From: Clostridiales bacterium
GTDB lineage: Bacteria > Bacillota > Clostridia > Christensenellales > Aristaeellaceae
Reading direction: 5' to 3'
DNA: 64,000 bases
Assembly: GCA_015056125.1 (NCBI GenBank)
Contig: SVGW01000004.1
Span: 1 to 64,000, forward strand
Part shown: positions 30,546-38,977 of the stretch, in pieces
Layout: each line of letters opens with the position of its first letter
Numbering within the stretch: position 1 is the stretch's first letter
The notes under the pieces: generated by a model
What the model was told of the DNA's origin: nothing
The model's database searches: none
The model's input: only the letters and a program-made list of their open reading frames with translations
Made by a program: the position numbers and the translations under genes

Positions 30546-32411
30546 TTAGGCTTTCTGGGCCAGCAAGGAAACCAGCTCATTGCTCCGGGAAATGAAAGCC
30601 TTCAAATCCTCCGCTTCCAGGGGCCGACCGGAGAGCCGGGCCAGGTCAAACATCTGCTTGCAAAGCAGGGTGGCCACATCCCCTTCTTCCATGGCAGCCA
30701 GGGCCCGCACAGTGGGGCACAGGCGATTGAGCACCACGGTATACTTGGTGGGGAAGCCGAAATCCTGTCCATACATGGCGCTCATTTCCTTATAGCGGCG
30801 CATCTGCTCATCCTCTACCAGCATCATGGGCAGTTCATGATCAGAAAGAGCCTCCAGTTTCACCGTCAGCTCCTGATCATTCAAAGCGTCCCTAAACAGC
30901 TTTTCCATCTGGCCCTGATCGATATCCTTGCCCTCTTCGCTTTCTTCCGTCAGGCCGGATACATCGGCGTCCACCCGCACAAACTGCACGCCCTCGTTGC
31001 CGCCGCCAAATTCCATGAAGCTCATGAAATTCATATCAATCAAGGTATCCAGCACCACCACGTCCATGCCCCTGTTCACATACAGGGCCACAGCGGACGC
31101 CTGGCGATTCTGCTCAGTGGTATAGTACACCTTCTTTTCGGCTTTGCCTTCATTGCGGGCCTTATATTCATCCAGGGTGTAGTATTCTCCGGCAGTGGTT
31201 TTAAACAGCAGGCTGCCCTTCACCTGATCATAGAATTTCTGATCCCGCACACAGCCATATTTGACGAAGGGATGAATATCATCCCAATAGGTTTCATACA
31301 GCTTGCGCTCGGTGTTGAAAAGGCCGTTCAGCTTATCCGCCACCTTCTTGGTGATATGAGCGGAAAGCTTCTTCACATAGCCGTCATTCTGCAGGAAGGA
31401 GCGGGATACATTCAGGGGCAGATCGGGGCAATCGATCACGCCCTTTAAGAGCATCAGGAATTCAGGAATCACTTCCTTGATATTATCCGCCACGAACACC
31501 TGGCGGTTAAAGAGCTTGATTTCGCCCTCCTGGCCGCCGAAATCCTTCTTGATCCGGGGGAAATAGAGGATGCCTTTGAGATTGAAGGGATAATCCACAT
31601 TCAGATGCACCCAGAACAGGGGCTCTTCAAAGGTGCGGAAAAGCTTGCGATAGGTATCTTTATATTCTTCCTCGGTGCATTCCTTGGGATTTTTCAGCCA
31701 CAGGGGATGAATATCATTAACAGGCTTGATCTCCTCCTGCTTTTCTTCTTTTTTTCCGTCCTTGCATTCTTCGCAATCGCAATGGTCATCATGAGCAGGC
31801 TTGGACAGATCCTCCAGATAAATGGGCACGCTCATATAGCCGCAGTAGCGGTTGAGCACTTCCATCACCCGTCCCGCATCCAGGAATTCCTTTTCTTCCT
31901 CCAGGATATGCAGCGTGATGGTGGTGCCACGTTCCCGGCGGCCGCCATCCTGCATGGTAAAGGCCATGCCATCTTCGCTCTCCCAAAGCACGGGAGCCGC
32001 ATTTTCCTGCCAGGACAGGGTATCGATGGTCACCTTATCGGCAGCCATAAAGGCAGAATAAAAGCCCAGGCCGAAATGGCCGATGATGCCGCCCTTATCT
32101 TCCCCGGTGTAGTTTTTAAGGAATTCTTCCGCGCTGGAGAAAGCCACTTGGTTGATATACTTTTCCACTTCCTCCGCCGTCATGCCGATGCCGTTATCGG
32201 TGAAGCGAAGCTCGCCGTTTTCCTTATCCACCGTAACGGTAACCCGTAAATCCTCTTCCGTTTCGCCCTTCACCATCTTATACTTGGTGACGGCGTCGCA
32301 GCCGTTGGACACCATTTCGCGGATAAAAATATCCTTATCGGAATAGAGCCAGCGCTTGATCACCGGCATAATATTTTGCGCATGAATTGAAATATTGCCC
32401 TTGGTTTCCAT
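30546..32411 (-). CDS. htpG: Chaperone protein HtpG (Hsp90)
   Basis: METKGNISIHAQNIMPVIKRWLYSDKDIFIREMVSNGCDA...; GKGGIIGHFGLGFYSAFM-like region. Confidence 0.96.
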   Translation of the reverse strand: METKGNISIHAQNIMPVIKRWLYSDKDIFIREMVSNGCDAVTKYKMVKGETEEDLRVTVTVDKENGELRFTDNGIGMTAEEVEKYINQVAFSSAEEFLKNYTGEDKGGIIGHFGLGFYSAFMAADKVTIDTLSWQENAAPVLWESEDGMAFTMQDGGRRERGTTITLHILEEEKEFLDAGRVMEVLNRYCGYMSVPIYLEDLSKPAHDDHCDCEECKDGKKEEKQEEIKPVNDIHPLWLKNPKECTEEEYKDTYRKLFRTFEEPLFWVHLNVDYPFNLKGILYFPRIKKDFGGQEGEIKLFNRQVFVADNIKEVIPEFLMLLKGVIDCPDLPLNVSRSFLQNDGYVKKLSAHITKKVADKLNGLFNTERKLYETYWDDIHPFVKYGCVRDQKFYDQVKGSLLFKTTAGEYYTLDEYKARNEGKAEKKVYYTTEQNRQASAVALYVNRGMDVVVLDTLIDMNFMSFMEFGGGNEGVQFVRVDADVSGLTEESEEGKDIDQGQMEKLFRDALNDQELTVKLEALSDHELPMMLVEDEQMRRYKEMSAMYGQDFGFPTKYTVVLNRLCPTVRALAAMEEGDVATLLCKQMFDLARLSGRPLEAEDLKAFISRSNELVSLLAQKA

Positions 32412-32490
32412 AAAATAAATGCCTCCATTCAGGAAATTTCCAGTGTACAGGCCCATTATATCACGGGCCCACCCAAATTGCAACACAAAA

Positions 32491-32517
32491 TTAGCACTCT
32501 CTAATCGAGAGTGCTAA
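32491..32517. promoter_or_regulatory. CIRCE operator (HrcA binding site) upstream of htpG
   Basis: TTAGCACTC-TCTAATCGA-GAGTGCTAA: exact match to the TTAGCACTC-N9-GAGTGCTAA consensus, about 80 bp upstream of the htpG start. Confidence 0.95.
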
Positions 32518-32521
32518 TTTC

Positions 32522-33490
32522 TTAAATTCCTTCCCCTTCCCGATAGATCAGCACGGTAACAACCCCCTCCTGATCCAGGGCACTGATCCGGATTGAATAG
32601 GGCAAGGTATTGATAAAAGCAAGATCGGTATAGCTGCCCACCGCCGCATCAAAAAACTGGGGCGCATAATCGATACCCGCAAAGCGGTGCACAGCCCATT
32701 CTTCAATCTGCAGGGGAAGACCCAGCAAGGCATTATATAAGGTGGTGGTCACCTGGCACACGCCTCCCCCATAGCCCTTGCCATCCCTGCTGATATTGGG
32801 GGCCATCAGATAGCCGTTTTCTTTCTTGTAGGGAGCGCAGAGGGCGTTAAAGGAAAATCTTTCTCCCGGTTCCAGAATCGTGCCGTGAATTCTTTGGCAG
32901 CCAAGGGCGATATTATACGCCCGCTCTTTGGCCATTCCCTTGCCCAGCTGATCCCCATAAAAAGTGGTAAATCCGCCCAGCAATTGTCCAGGGACTGCTT
33001 CCTCCCAAATATCAAAGCCCACCAGATCTCCATTCATTAAGGGAATGCTTCCTTCACCCCGCCATATGGGCAAAAGATAGCTTTCGTCAGTTCGCTCTGA
33101 TATGCACACGATGGTGCCTTTCTGGGCCATCACGCCCTTAAATTTACCCCCTTGAATCCAGGTATCCTGCGCAAGCTGCACAGCGCCTTGATTCATTATG
33201 GCGCCGGGCACGGAATAATTCAGCGCATCCAAAGAGCGAAAGCCCCAAAGCCACTCCGTCTGGCACCAGCCCTGCTCGCCGCCGGCAATGCGGCACCACT
33301 GATCGCCATATTCATATACCTGCACGGTCGCTCCTGCATCCACCTTTTCTCCCCAACGCGTGCTGCCCACTTCTGGCCGCATATGAAATTCCATCCGGGC
33401 AATGGCTTCGTAAATGGGTGTTTCCTCCCCCAGGCAAGAAAGGGGAAGCAGCAGAATGAAGAATAAAAGCAGCATACACCGTCTTTTCAT
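32522..33490 (-). CDS. VanW family protein with N-terminal SH3-like region
   Basis: Signal peptide; TFYGDQLGKGMAKERAYNIALGCQRIHGTILEPGERFSFNALCAPYKKENGY...GGGVCQVTTTLYNALL. Confidence 0.92.
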   Translation of the reverse strand: MKRRCMLLLFFILLLPLSCLGEETPIYEAIARMEFHMRPEVGSTRWGEKVDAGATVQVYEYGDQWCRIAGGEQGWCQTEWLWGFRSLDALNYSVPGAIMNQGAVQLAQDTWIQGGKFKGVMAQKGTIVCISERTDESYLLPIWRGEGSIPLMNGDLVGFDIWEEAVPGQLLGGFTTFYGDQLGKGMAKERAYNIALGCQRIHGTILEPGERFSFNALCAPYKKENGYLMAPNISRDGKGYGGGVCQVTTTLYNALLGLPLQIEEWAVHRFAGIDYAPQFFDAAVGSYTDLAFINTLPYSIRISALDQEGVVTVLIYREGEGI

Positions 33491-33612
33491 GGTTTCTGAT
33501 CCTTTCATTGGAAATCGTTTTCCTCTATAAGACGAAATTCGGCACAATTCTGTCACATCCCTCCATGATTTTTACAATTGACAAAAGCATCTTTCTTTTT
33601 TATAATGAGCCT

Positions 33613-34104
33613 ATGAAGACGAAGAGATTGGTGCTTTGTGGGCTTTTAACCGCGCTGATGCTGGTATTGGGGTATGTGGAGAGCTTGATTCCCATCCCAT
33701 CCGCCGTTCCCGGGATCAAGCTGGGGCTGGCAAATTCCGTGCTGCTTTACGCGCTTTATATGCTGAATTTGCCTACTGCCTGGCTTTTGATGGTGCTGAA
33801 GGTGGTATTATCCGCCCTGCTTTTTGGCGGCGTGAATACCATGCTCTTCTCCCTGGCGGGGGGCGTTGTGAGCATGCTGGGCATGTGCCTGTTGAAAAAA
33901 ATGCAGGGCATAAGCCCGGTGGTGATCAGCGCCGTGGGCGGCATGCTCCATAATGTGGGCCAGGTGCTCATGGCCATGCTGCTTTTGCACACAACCGGGC
34001 TGCTGGGTTATATGGCCGTACTCATGGCTGTGGGCCTCATCACCGGCATCGTTACCGGCATCGCCGCCAATCTTACCATGGGACACTTAAAGCATCTCAA
34101 ATAA
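33613..34104 (+). CDS. Gx transporter family / heptaprenyl diphosphate synthase component I-like membrane protein
   Basis: MKTKRLVLCGLLTALMLVLGYVESLIPIPSAVPGIKLGLANSVLLYAL. Confidence 0.88.
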   Translation: MKTKRLVLCGLLTALMLVLGYVESLIPIPSAVPGIKLGLANSVLLYALYMLNLPTAWLLMVLKVVLSALLFGGVNTMLFSLAGGVVSMLGMCLLKKMQGISPVVISAVGGMLHNVGQVLMAMLLLHTTGLLGYMAVLMAVGLITGIVTGIAANLTMGHLKHLK

Positions 34105-34118
34105 TGCAGACATGCAAA

Positions 34119-34150
34119 AACCCGACTATTTTCTCGGTCGGGTTCTTTTT
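34119..34150 (+). terminator. Intrinsic terminator
   Basis: acccgactattttctcggtcgggttctttttt. Confidence 0.85.
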
Positions 34151-34347
34151 TGATGTTTCATTCCTCCATTTACCCTTCTATTGTAAAAGAGAAAGCGGAT
34201 ATTTGTCAATGCGGACGGGGCAAAATAAAAAAACAGACCCAGGGCCTGTTTGCGATATTATTATAGCATATATTTCCCCGCAGAACAAGACTTGAATTTT
34301 TCCCCTAAATCAGGTACGATTTGGGCCGGAAGGGAGGCGATCAATCC

Positions 34348-36546
34348 ATGGAAAATACCCATATTCCCGCAGAAGAAAGGGCTCATCTTGAAACGGTGCT
34401 GGCCACGGTGGAAGCGCAGTTGAAAGAAGCCCTGGAAAGCAGAAAAGCCAATCAGGAAGAGCTCAATCTGCTTCGGGAAGAACTGATGGAGGACAGGGAG
34501 CTGAGCAACCTATGGGGAATGGAGGAATTTGAGGATTTAGCCGATCTGAGCCAATCCGTGCGCGCCGTGACGCTGCAGGAGGAAACCCAGGATACTACCC
34601 TGGCGAAAATAATCGCCCTGAAATACCAGAAAAATTCCCCCTACTTTGCCCGGCTGCTTCTGCAGTTTCCCGATGAGGATGAGCAGGAGGCCATCCATAT
34701 CGGCCGCTTTTCTCTGTGGGATCCCAAAGAAAGCGACCTGGCTGTGCACGATTGGCGATCCCCTATCGCCAGCCTCTTTTACCGTTTCACCCCCGGCCCC
34801 GCCCATTATGACGCCCCCATGGGGCGTATCGATTGCCATTTAGCAGGCAAGCGTCAATACGATATCCGCAAGGGAAAGATGGTATATTGCTTTGATGCGG
34901 ATGAAGTGATCCAGGACGTGTTCCTCAAGCGCATGCTCAGCCAGAATGCTTCTCCCCGGATGAAGGCCATCGTGGAAACCATCCAGCGGGATCAGGATTT
35001 GGCCATCCGGGATGAGCAGCACAATCTTCTGATGGTGCAGGGGGTAGCCGGCAGCGGAAAAACCTCCATCGCTTTGCACCGGGTGGCTTATCTCATGTAT
35101 GAGGGCCTTAAAAACCGGCTGCGTCCTCACAATATTCTCATCCTCTCTCCCAACACCATTTTTGAAAAATATATTGCCAGCGTGCTGCCAGAGCTGGGAG
35201 AAAAGGCCACTGCTTCCGCCACCCTGGAAGAATTGCTGAGCAGCATTCTGCACAAAAAGGTGCAGGCTCGCTTTGAGCGGCTGGACGCCCTCTGCGCAGC
35301 ATCCGCAGCGGAAAAAGATGCGAAAACCCGCTGGATTACCTTTCAATCCTCCCGGGAATTTCTGCTGATTCTGCAGCGCTTTATTCGGGAGATTCCTCGT
35401 TCCCTGCTCAAAACCCGCACCCTGGCCTACGCGGGCCAGGTGCTTCTTTCCGCTTCCGATTTCCGCAATGAAATTTTCCATCAGGATAAGCGGTGGCCCC
35501 TGGGGGTACATTTGCGGCGAATCGAGGGACGGCTTTGGGAAGAGGTGCACGCCCTGCGCCCTCAGCGCATCCGCACCCTGGAATACCGGGCGCTTCATTT
35601 GAGCCGGGGCAGCGAATGGGCCCGGGCCTATTCCATTCTGGAAACCCGGGCACTGGCCAGAGAAATCCGTGCGGTCACTCGCCCTGATCCCGAAACGCTC
35701 TATCGCCGCTTGCTCTGCGACCCTGCCCTTTTTCGCTCCCTGGCTAAGGATATTTCCTTGCCGGAGGATTTGGATGCATTGCTTGAGCAGGCCATTTTTA
35801 CCCTCCCCCAGGAAGGGCCTTTGCCTCTGGGGGACGCCGCTGCCATCGCCTATTTGACATGCGCCCTTTATGGTGAAACCTATCCCGGAGATATCCGCCA
35901 GGTGGCGGTGGATGAAGCCCAGGATTTGGGCATCACGGATTATGCGCTGCTTCATTTGCTTTTTCCTCGGGCGCGTTTCACCGTGCTGGGAGATATTCAT
36001 CAATCCATGGAGCGGCCCGTTGCTCCAGGCTTTTTTGAGGAGGTTAGCGCTGCGCTGGAAATCAAAAATGCCACGCTGATGGAATTAAACAAAAGCTTCC
36101 GATGCACCAAAGAAATTCTGGATTTCAGCGGACGTTTCCTGGAAAATGCCAGCATTGAAAGCTACAACCGATCCGGAGAAGCGCCCAGGCTGCTCCCCCT
36201 GAGCAATCTGAATCAAGAAATTGATTCTTGCCGGGAAAAGGGCTATAAATCCATCGCCCTGATTTGCAAAACGCAGGAAGAAGCCCGAAAGTGGGAAAAT
36301 CGCCTGGATAAAAGCCTGGGTGTGCGCCTGATGGGCAGGGATGCTCATACGGGGGATGCTTTCCTTGTGCCCTTATCGCTTACCAAGGGCCTGGAATTTG
36401 ACGCTGTGCTGGTGCTGGATTGCGATGAAAGCCATTACACCTTGGGAGATGAGCGTCTTTTATACGTTGCCTGCACCCGGGCGCTGCATCATCTGTGCTT
36501 CTTCTATGAAGGAGAAATAAGCCCCCTTTTGAAAGGAGCAAAATAG
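34348..36546 (+). CDS. HelD-like RNA polymerase recycling / UvrD-Rep superfamily helicase
   Basis: LMVQGVAGSGKTSIALHRVAYLMY; VAVDEAQDLGITDYALLHLLFPRARFTVLGDIHQS; N-terminal coiled coil. Confidence 0.9.
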   Translation: MENTHIPAEERAHLETVLATVEAQLKEALESRKANQEELNLLREELMEDRELSNLWGMEEFEDLADLSQSVRAVTLQEETQDTTLAKIIALKYQKNSPYFARLLLQFPDEDEQEAIHIGRFSLWDPKESDLAVHDWRSPIASLFYRFTPGPAHYDAPMGRIDCHLAGKRQYDIRKGKMVYCFDADEVIQDVFLKRMLSQNASPRMKAIVETIQRDQDLAIRDEQHNLLMVQGVAGSGKTSIALHRVAYLMYEGLKNRLRPHNILILSPNTIFEKYIASVLPELGEKATASATLEELLSSILHKKVQARFERLDALCAASAAEKDAKTRWITFQSSREFLLILQRFIREIPRSLLKTRTLAYAGQVLLSASDFRNEIFHQDKRWPLGVHLRRIEGRLWEEVHALRPQRIRTLEYRALHLSRGSEWARAYSILETRALAREIRAVTRPDPETLYRRLLCDPALFRSLAKDISLPEDLDALLEQAIFTLPQEGPLPLGDAAAIAYLTCALYGETYPGDIRQVAVDEAQDLGITDYALLHLLFPRARFTVLGDIHQSMERPVAPGFFEEVSAALEIKNATLMELNKSFRCTKEILDFSGRFLENASIESYNRSGEAPRLLPLSNLNQEIDSCREKGYKSIALICKTQEEARKWENRLDKSLGVRLMGRDAHTGDAFLVPLSLTKGLEFDAVLVLDCDESHYTLGDERLLYVACTRALHHLCFFYEGEISPLLKGAK

Positions 36547-36547
36547 C

Positions 36548-36835
36548 ATGCGCGATATTCTTTCTGTCATTCAGGAATTGCTTTGCCAAAGCTGCGGCCT
36601 CTCCCCGGATGCCATCACCCCGCACACCGATTTGCGCCCCCTTTCCTGCCGGGAATTGGCCAATCTGGCCATGGGCTGCGAAAAGGTGTTTCGGATCACA
36701 CTGCAGGATGAATGGGTGGCGGACTTTACCTGCGTAGCCGACGTGATCCTCTGCATTGAGCGAGAATTAAGCGATGGACAAAATACCTATGCCCCTCCTT
36801 CCGATGAAAAACGCGACGCCTGGTATTATCCATAA
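36548..36835 (+). CDS. Acyl-carrier-protein-like protein (degenerate phosphopantetheine motif)
   Basis: 95 aa; acidic helical ACP-like pattern ITPHTDLRPLSCRELANLAMGCEKVFRITL. Confidence 0.65.
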   Translation: MRDILSVIQELLCQSCGLSPDAITPHTDLRPLSCRELANLAMGCEKVFRITLQDEWVADFTCVADVILCIERELSDGQNTYAPPSDEKRDAWYYP

Positions 36836-36839
36836 TAAA

Positions 36840-37072
36840 ATCCCGCCAAATCGGCGGGATTTCAAATCATTGACAAAGTCAATGATTTGGCAGACTGAGA
36901 CAAGCCCTGCAAGTCAAGGCGGCGAGGCTGCAAAAAAGGGAGCTTACACTGACGTAAGTGACCGCATTTTGCAGCCGACGCCAACACAGAAAGCAAAAAT
37001 GGCCGCATGCTTGCAGCCATTTTTGCGTTTGCAGGGTTTGTCAGCGGTCTGATCCCGCCAAATTGGCGGGAT
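36840..37072. repeat. Multi-hairpin intergenic element family A, copy A1, between two copies of the terminator hairpin
   Basis: Left hairpin atcccgccaaatcggcgggat (36840-36860), right hairpin atcccgccaaattggcgggat (37052-37072); core ends cagactgagacaagccctgcaa / ttgcagggtttgtcagcggtctg; closely matches 46198-46438. Confidence 0.9.
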
Positions 37073-37080
37073 ATTTTGAT

Positions 37081-37635
37081 TCACTTATGAGAAGCTGCCT
37101 TATATTTTTCAATGGCGCTTCTGCCGTAAAATACCAGGGCGCTCAAGGTCAGCGCCACGGCGATCCACATCAGGATCAGGTGCACAGGGCATCCCAGGGA
37201 TGCAAATTCCGGCTGGAAAAAGCTGAGCACCAGGGAGGAAACCACAAAGGTCTGGGCGATCTTGCCGATCTTTTCCGCATAGACCACCACGCCCTTTTTG
37301 AGGAGCACCACGCCCCCCAGCACCATCAGCCCTTCCTTGCAAAGCAGAATGATCAGAGGCGCCCAGGGCACAAAGCTCCGAAGGGCCAAAGACAGCATCA
37401 CGCTGAGCACCATCAGCTTATCGGCTAAGGGATCCATCAGCTTGCCAAAGTTGGTGATCAAATGATATTTCCGGGCGATATAGCCATCGGCCAAATCGGT
37501 GAGGCTGGCAAGAATAAACACGGCCAGGGCCACAAAGCGGTGCCCCTGCATAAACAGCGCCCAATAAACGGGGATCAAAAGCATCCGGATCATCGTGAGC
37601 ACATTGGGTACATTCCAGATTTTTTCCTGTGTCAT
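37081..37635 (-). CDS. pgsA: CDP-diacylglycerol--glycerol-3-phosphate 3-phosphatidyltransferase
   Basis: WNVPNVLTMIRMLLIPVYW; DLADGYIARKYHLITNFGKLMDPLADK. Confidence 0.95.
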   Translation of the reverse strand: MTQEKIWNVPNVLTMIRMLLIPVYWALFMQGHRFVALAVFILASLTDLADGYIARKYHLITNFGKLMDPLADKLMVLSVMLSLALRSFVPWAPLIILLCKEGLMVLGGVVLLKKGVVVYAEKIGKIAQTFVVSSLVLSFFQPEFASLGCPVHLILMWIAVALTLSALVFYGRSAIEKYKAASHK

Positions 37636-37706
37636 TGGTATTTTCTCTCCTGCAAGGCAAAATCATAGCGGGATCACTCCCGTCTAACTGATCTTATTAT
37701 ATCACC

Positions 37707-38090
37707 CTACAAAATATTTTTCAATGCCAATGCATCCCTGTGATAAATAAGGGAAAGGGCCTCATCCAATTCAGCGGCATAGAGCAGCGCATGGTATTTT
37801 TCCTTTTCTTCTGCGGATACTCTCAGCTGCGCCAGCCCCACGCTCACATCATCCACGTCCCCATGATTCACCCACATAGAAAGTACCCGGCTTCTCTCCG
37901 CCCACTCCTTTTCAATCCCCTGGATCAGCCCCAGCGCTTCCTCCCACTTTTCCTCCTTGATGGCCGCTTCTGCCTCCTCGATGCGGATGATAAAGGATTC
38001 GCTCACATGCTTGCTGCTTTCTTCAAAATACAAGCCCATACCCAGCACCAAGAAAAAAGAACAGATCACCGTAATCACCATGCCACGCAT
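37707..38090 (-). CDS. DUF4363-like small membrane-anchored protein
   Basis: One TM segment plus helical domain with paired SESFIIRIEEAEAAI / HALLYAAELDEAL motifs; next to the DUF421 gene. Confidence 0.65.
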   Translation of the reverse strand: MRGMVITVICSFFLVLGMGLYFEESSKHVSESFIIRIEEAEAAIKEEKWEEALGLIQGIEKEWAERSRVLSMWVNHGDVDDVSVGLAQLRVSAEEKEKYHALLYAAELDEALSLIYHRDALALKNIL

Positions 38091-38091
38091 C

Positions 38092-38817
38092 CTACCACAC
38101 CACCTGCTTTTCATCCAGGGCCTGAATCAGGTGCATATTTTCTTTTTCGCCCTTGCCCTGCACAAATAATTTCCCCTGGGTATCCAGGCTGGCCAAAAGC
38201 ACCTGGCTCATTTCCTGATAGCCGATGGGCTGCAGCTGCTTTATCAGCCATTGTTCATTAAGCCCGCATTTTTTCAAGTGCTCTTTTTGCACCTTTCCAT
38301 CCACCACCAAAGTCATGGGAATCCCGTCATAGGATACGCCCACCTTCATATCCTCCGGGGTCAAGGGGCGCTTATTTCCATGGGGAAATACGCTGAGCTT
38401 GCCGCTGGTTTCCAAAATAGCCGTACCCACATCCGCAATATTCAGATAGCCCTGCCCCCGCAATTCCTCCAGCAGATCAGACGCTGTATAGCACATGCGC
38501 TTCATTTCATCATACTGAATCACGCCCCTACGGATAATCACGCTGGGCCCGCCGGAAAGAATGCGCCGCATCCGTACCGATTTTACGGAAAGCAGCGTTT
38601 CCAGCCCATGAAGAAATAAAAGCCCCAAAATGGGCACAATGCCATAGAGCAGGGGCGTGCCCACCCCTTCCATGGGCGCAGCCGCCAATTCGGCAATCAT
38701 CAGCGCCAATACAAATTCATAGGGCTGTAATTGCCCAATCTGCCTTTTTCCCATAAGCCTTACTGCCACAACCGACACCGCATACAATACCACCGTGCGG
38801 ATAAACACCGTCAGCAT
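38092..38817 (-). CDS. DUF421 (YetF-like) membrane protein
   Basis: MLTVFIRTVVLYAVSVVAVRLMGKRQIGQLQPYEFVLALMIAELAAAPM. Confidence 0.92.
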   Translation of the reverse strand: MLTVFIRTVVLYAVSVVAVRLMGKRQIGQLQPYEFVLALMIAELAAAPMEGVGTPLLYGIVPILGLLFLHGLETLLSVKSVRMRRILSGGPSVIIRRGVIQYDEMKRMCYTASDLLEELRGQGYLNIADVGTAILETSGKLSVFPHGNKRPLTPEDMKVGVSYDGIPMTLVVDGKVQKEHLKKCGLNEQWLIKQLQPIGYQEMSQVLLASLDTQGKLFVQGKGEKENMHLIQALDEKQVVW

Positions 38818-38977
38818 TTCATCACCTCCCTTTCATTATGCCCCCATTGCCGCCCATCCATCAATCTTAAAAATGTAAAAATATAAGGAATTTCCGGGGA
38901 AAAAATCAAAAATCCCTTGCAGGATGGGAAGGGGCCATTGTATACTAAGAACATGCTAATGAAACGGAGGAACACCA

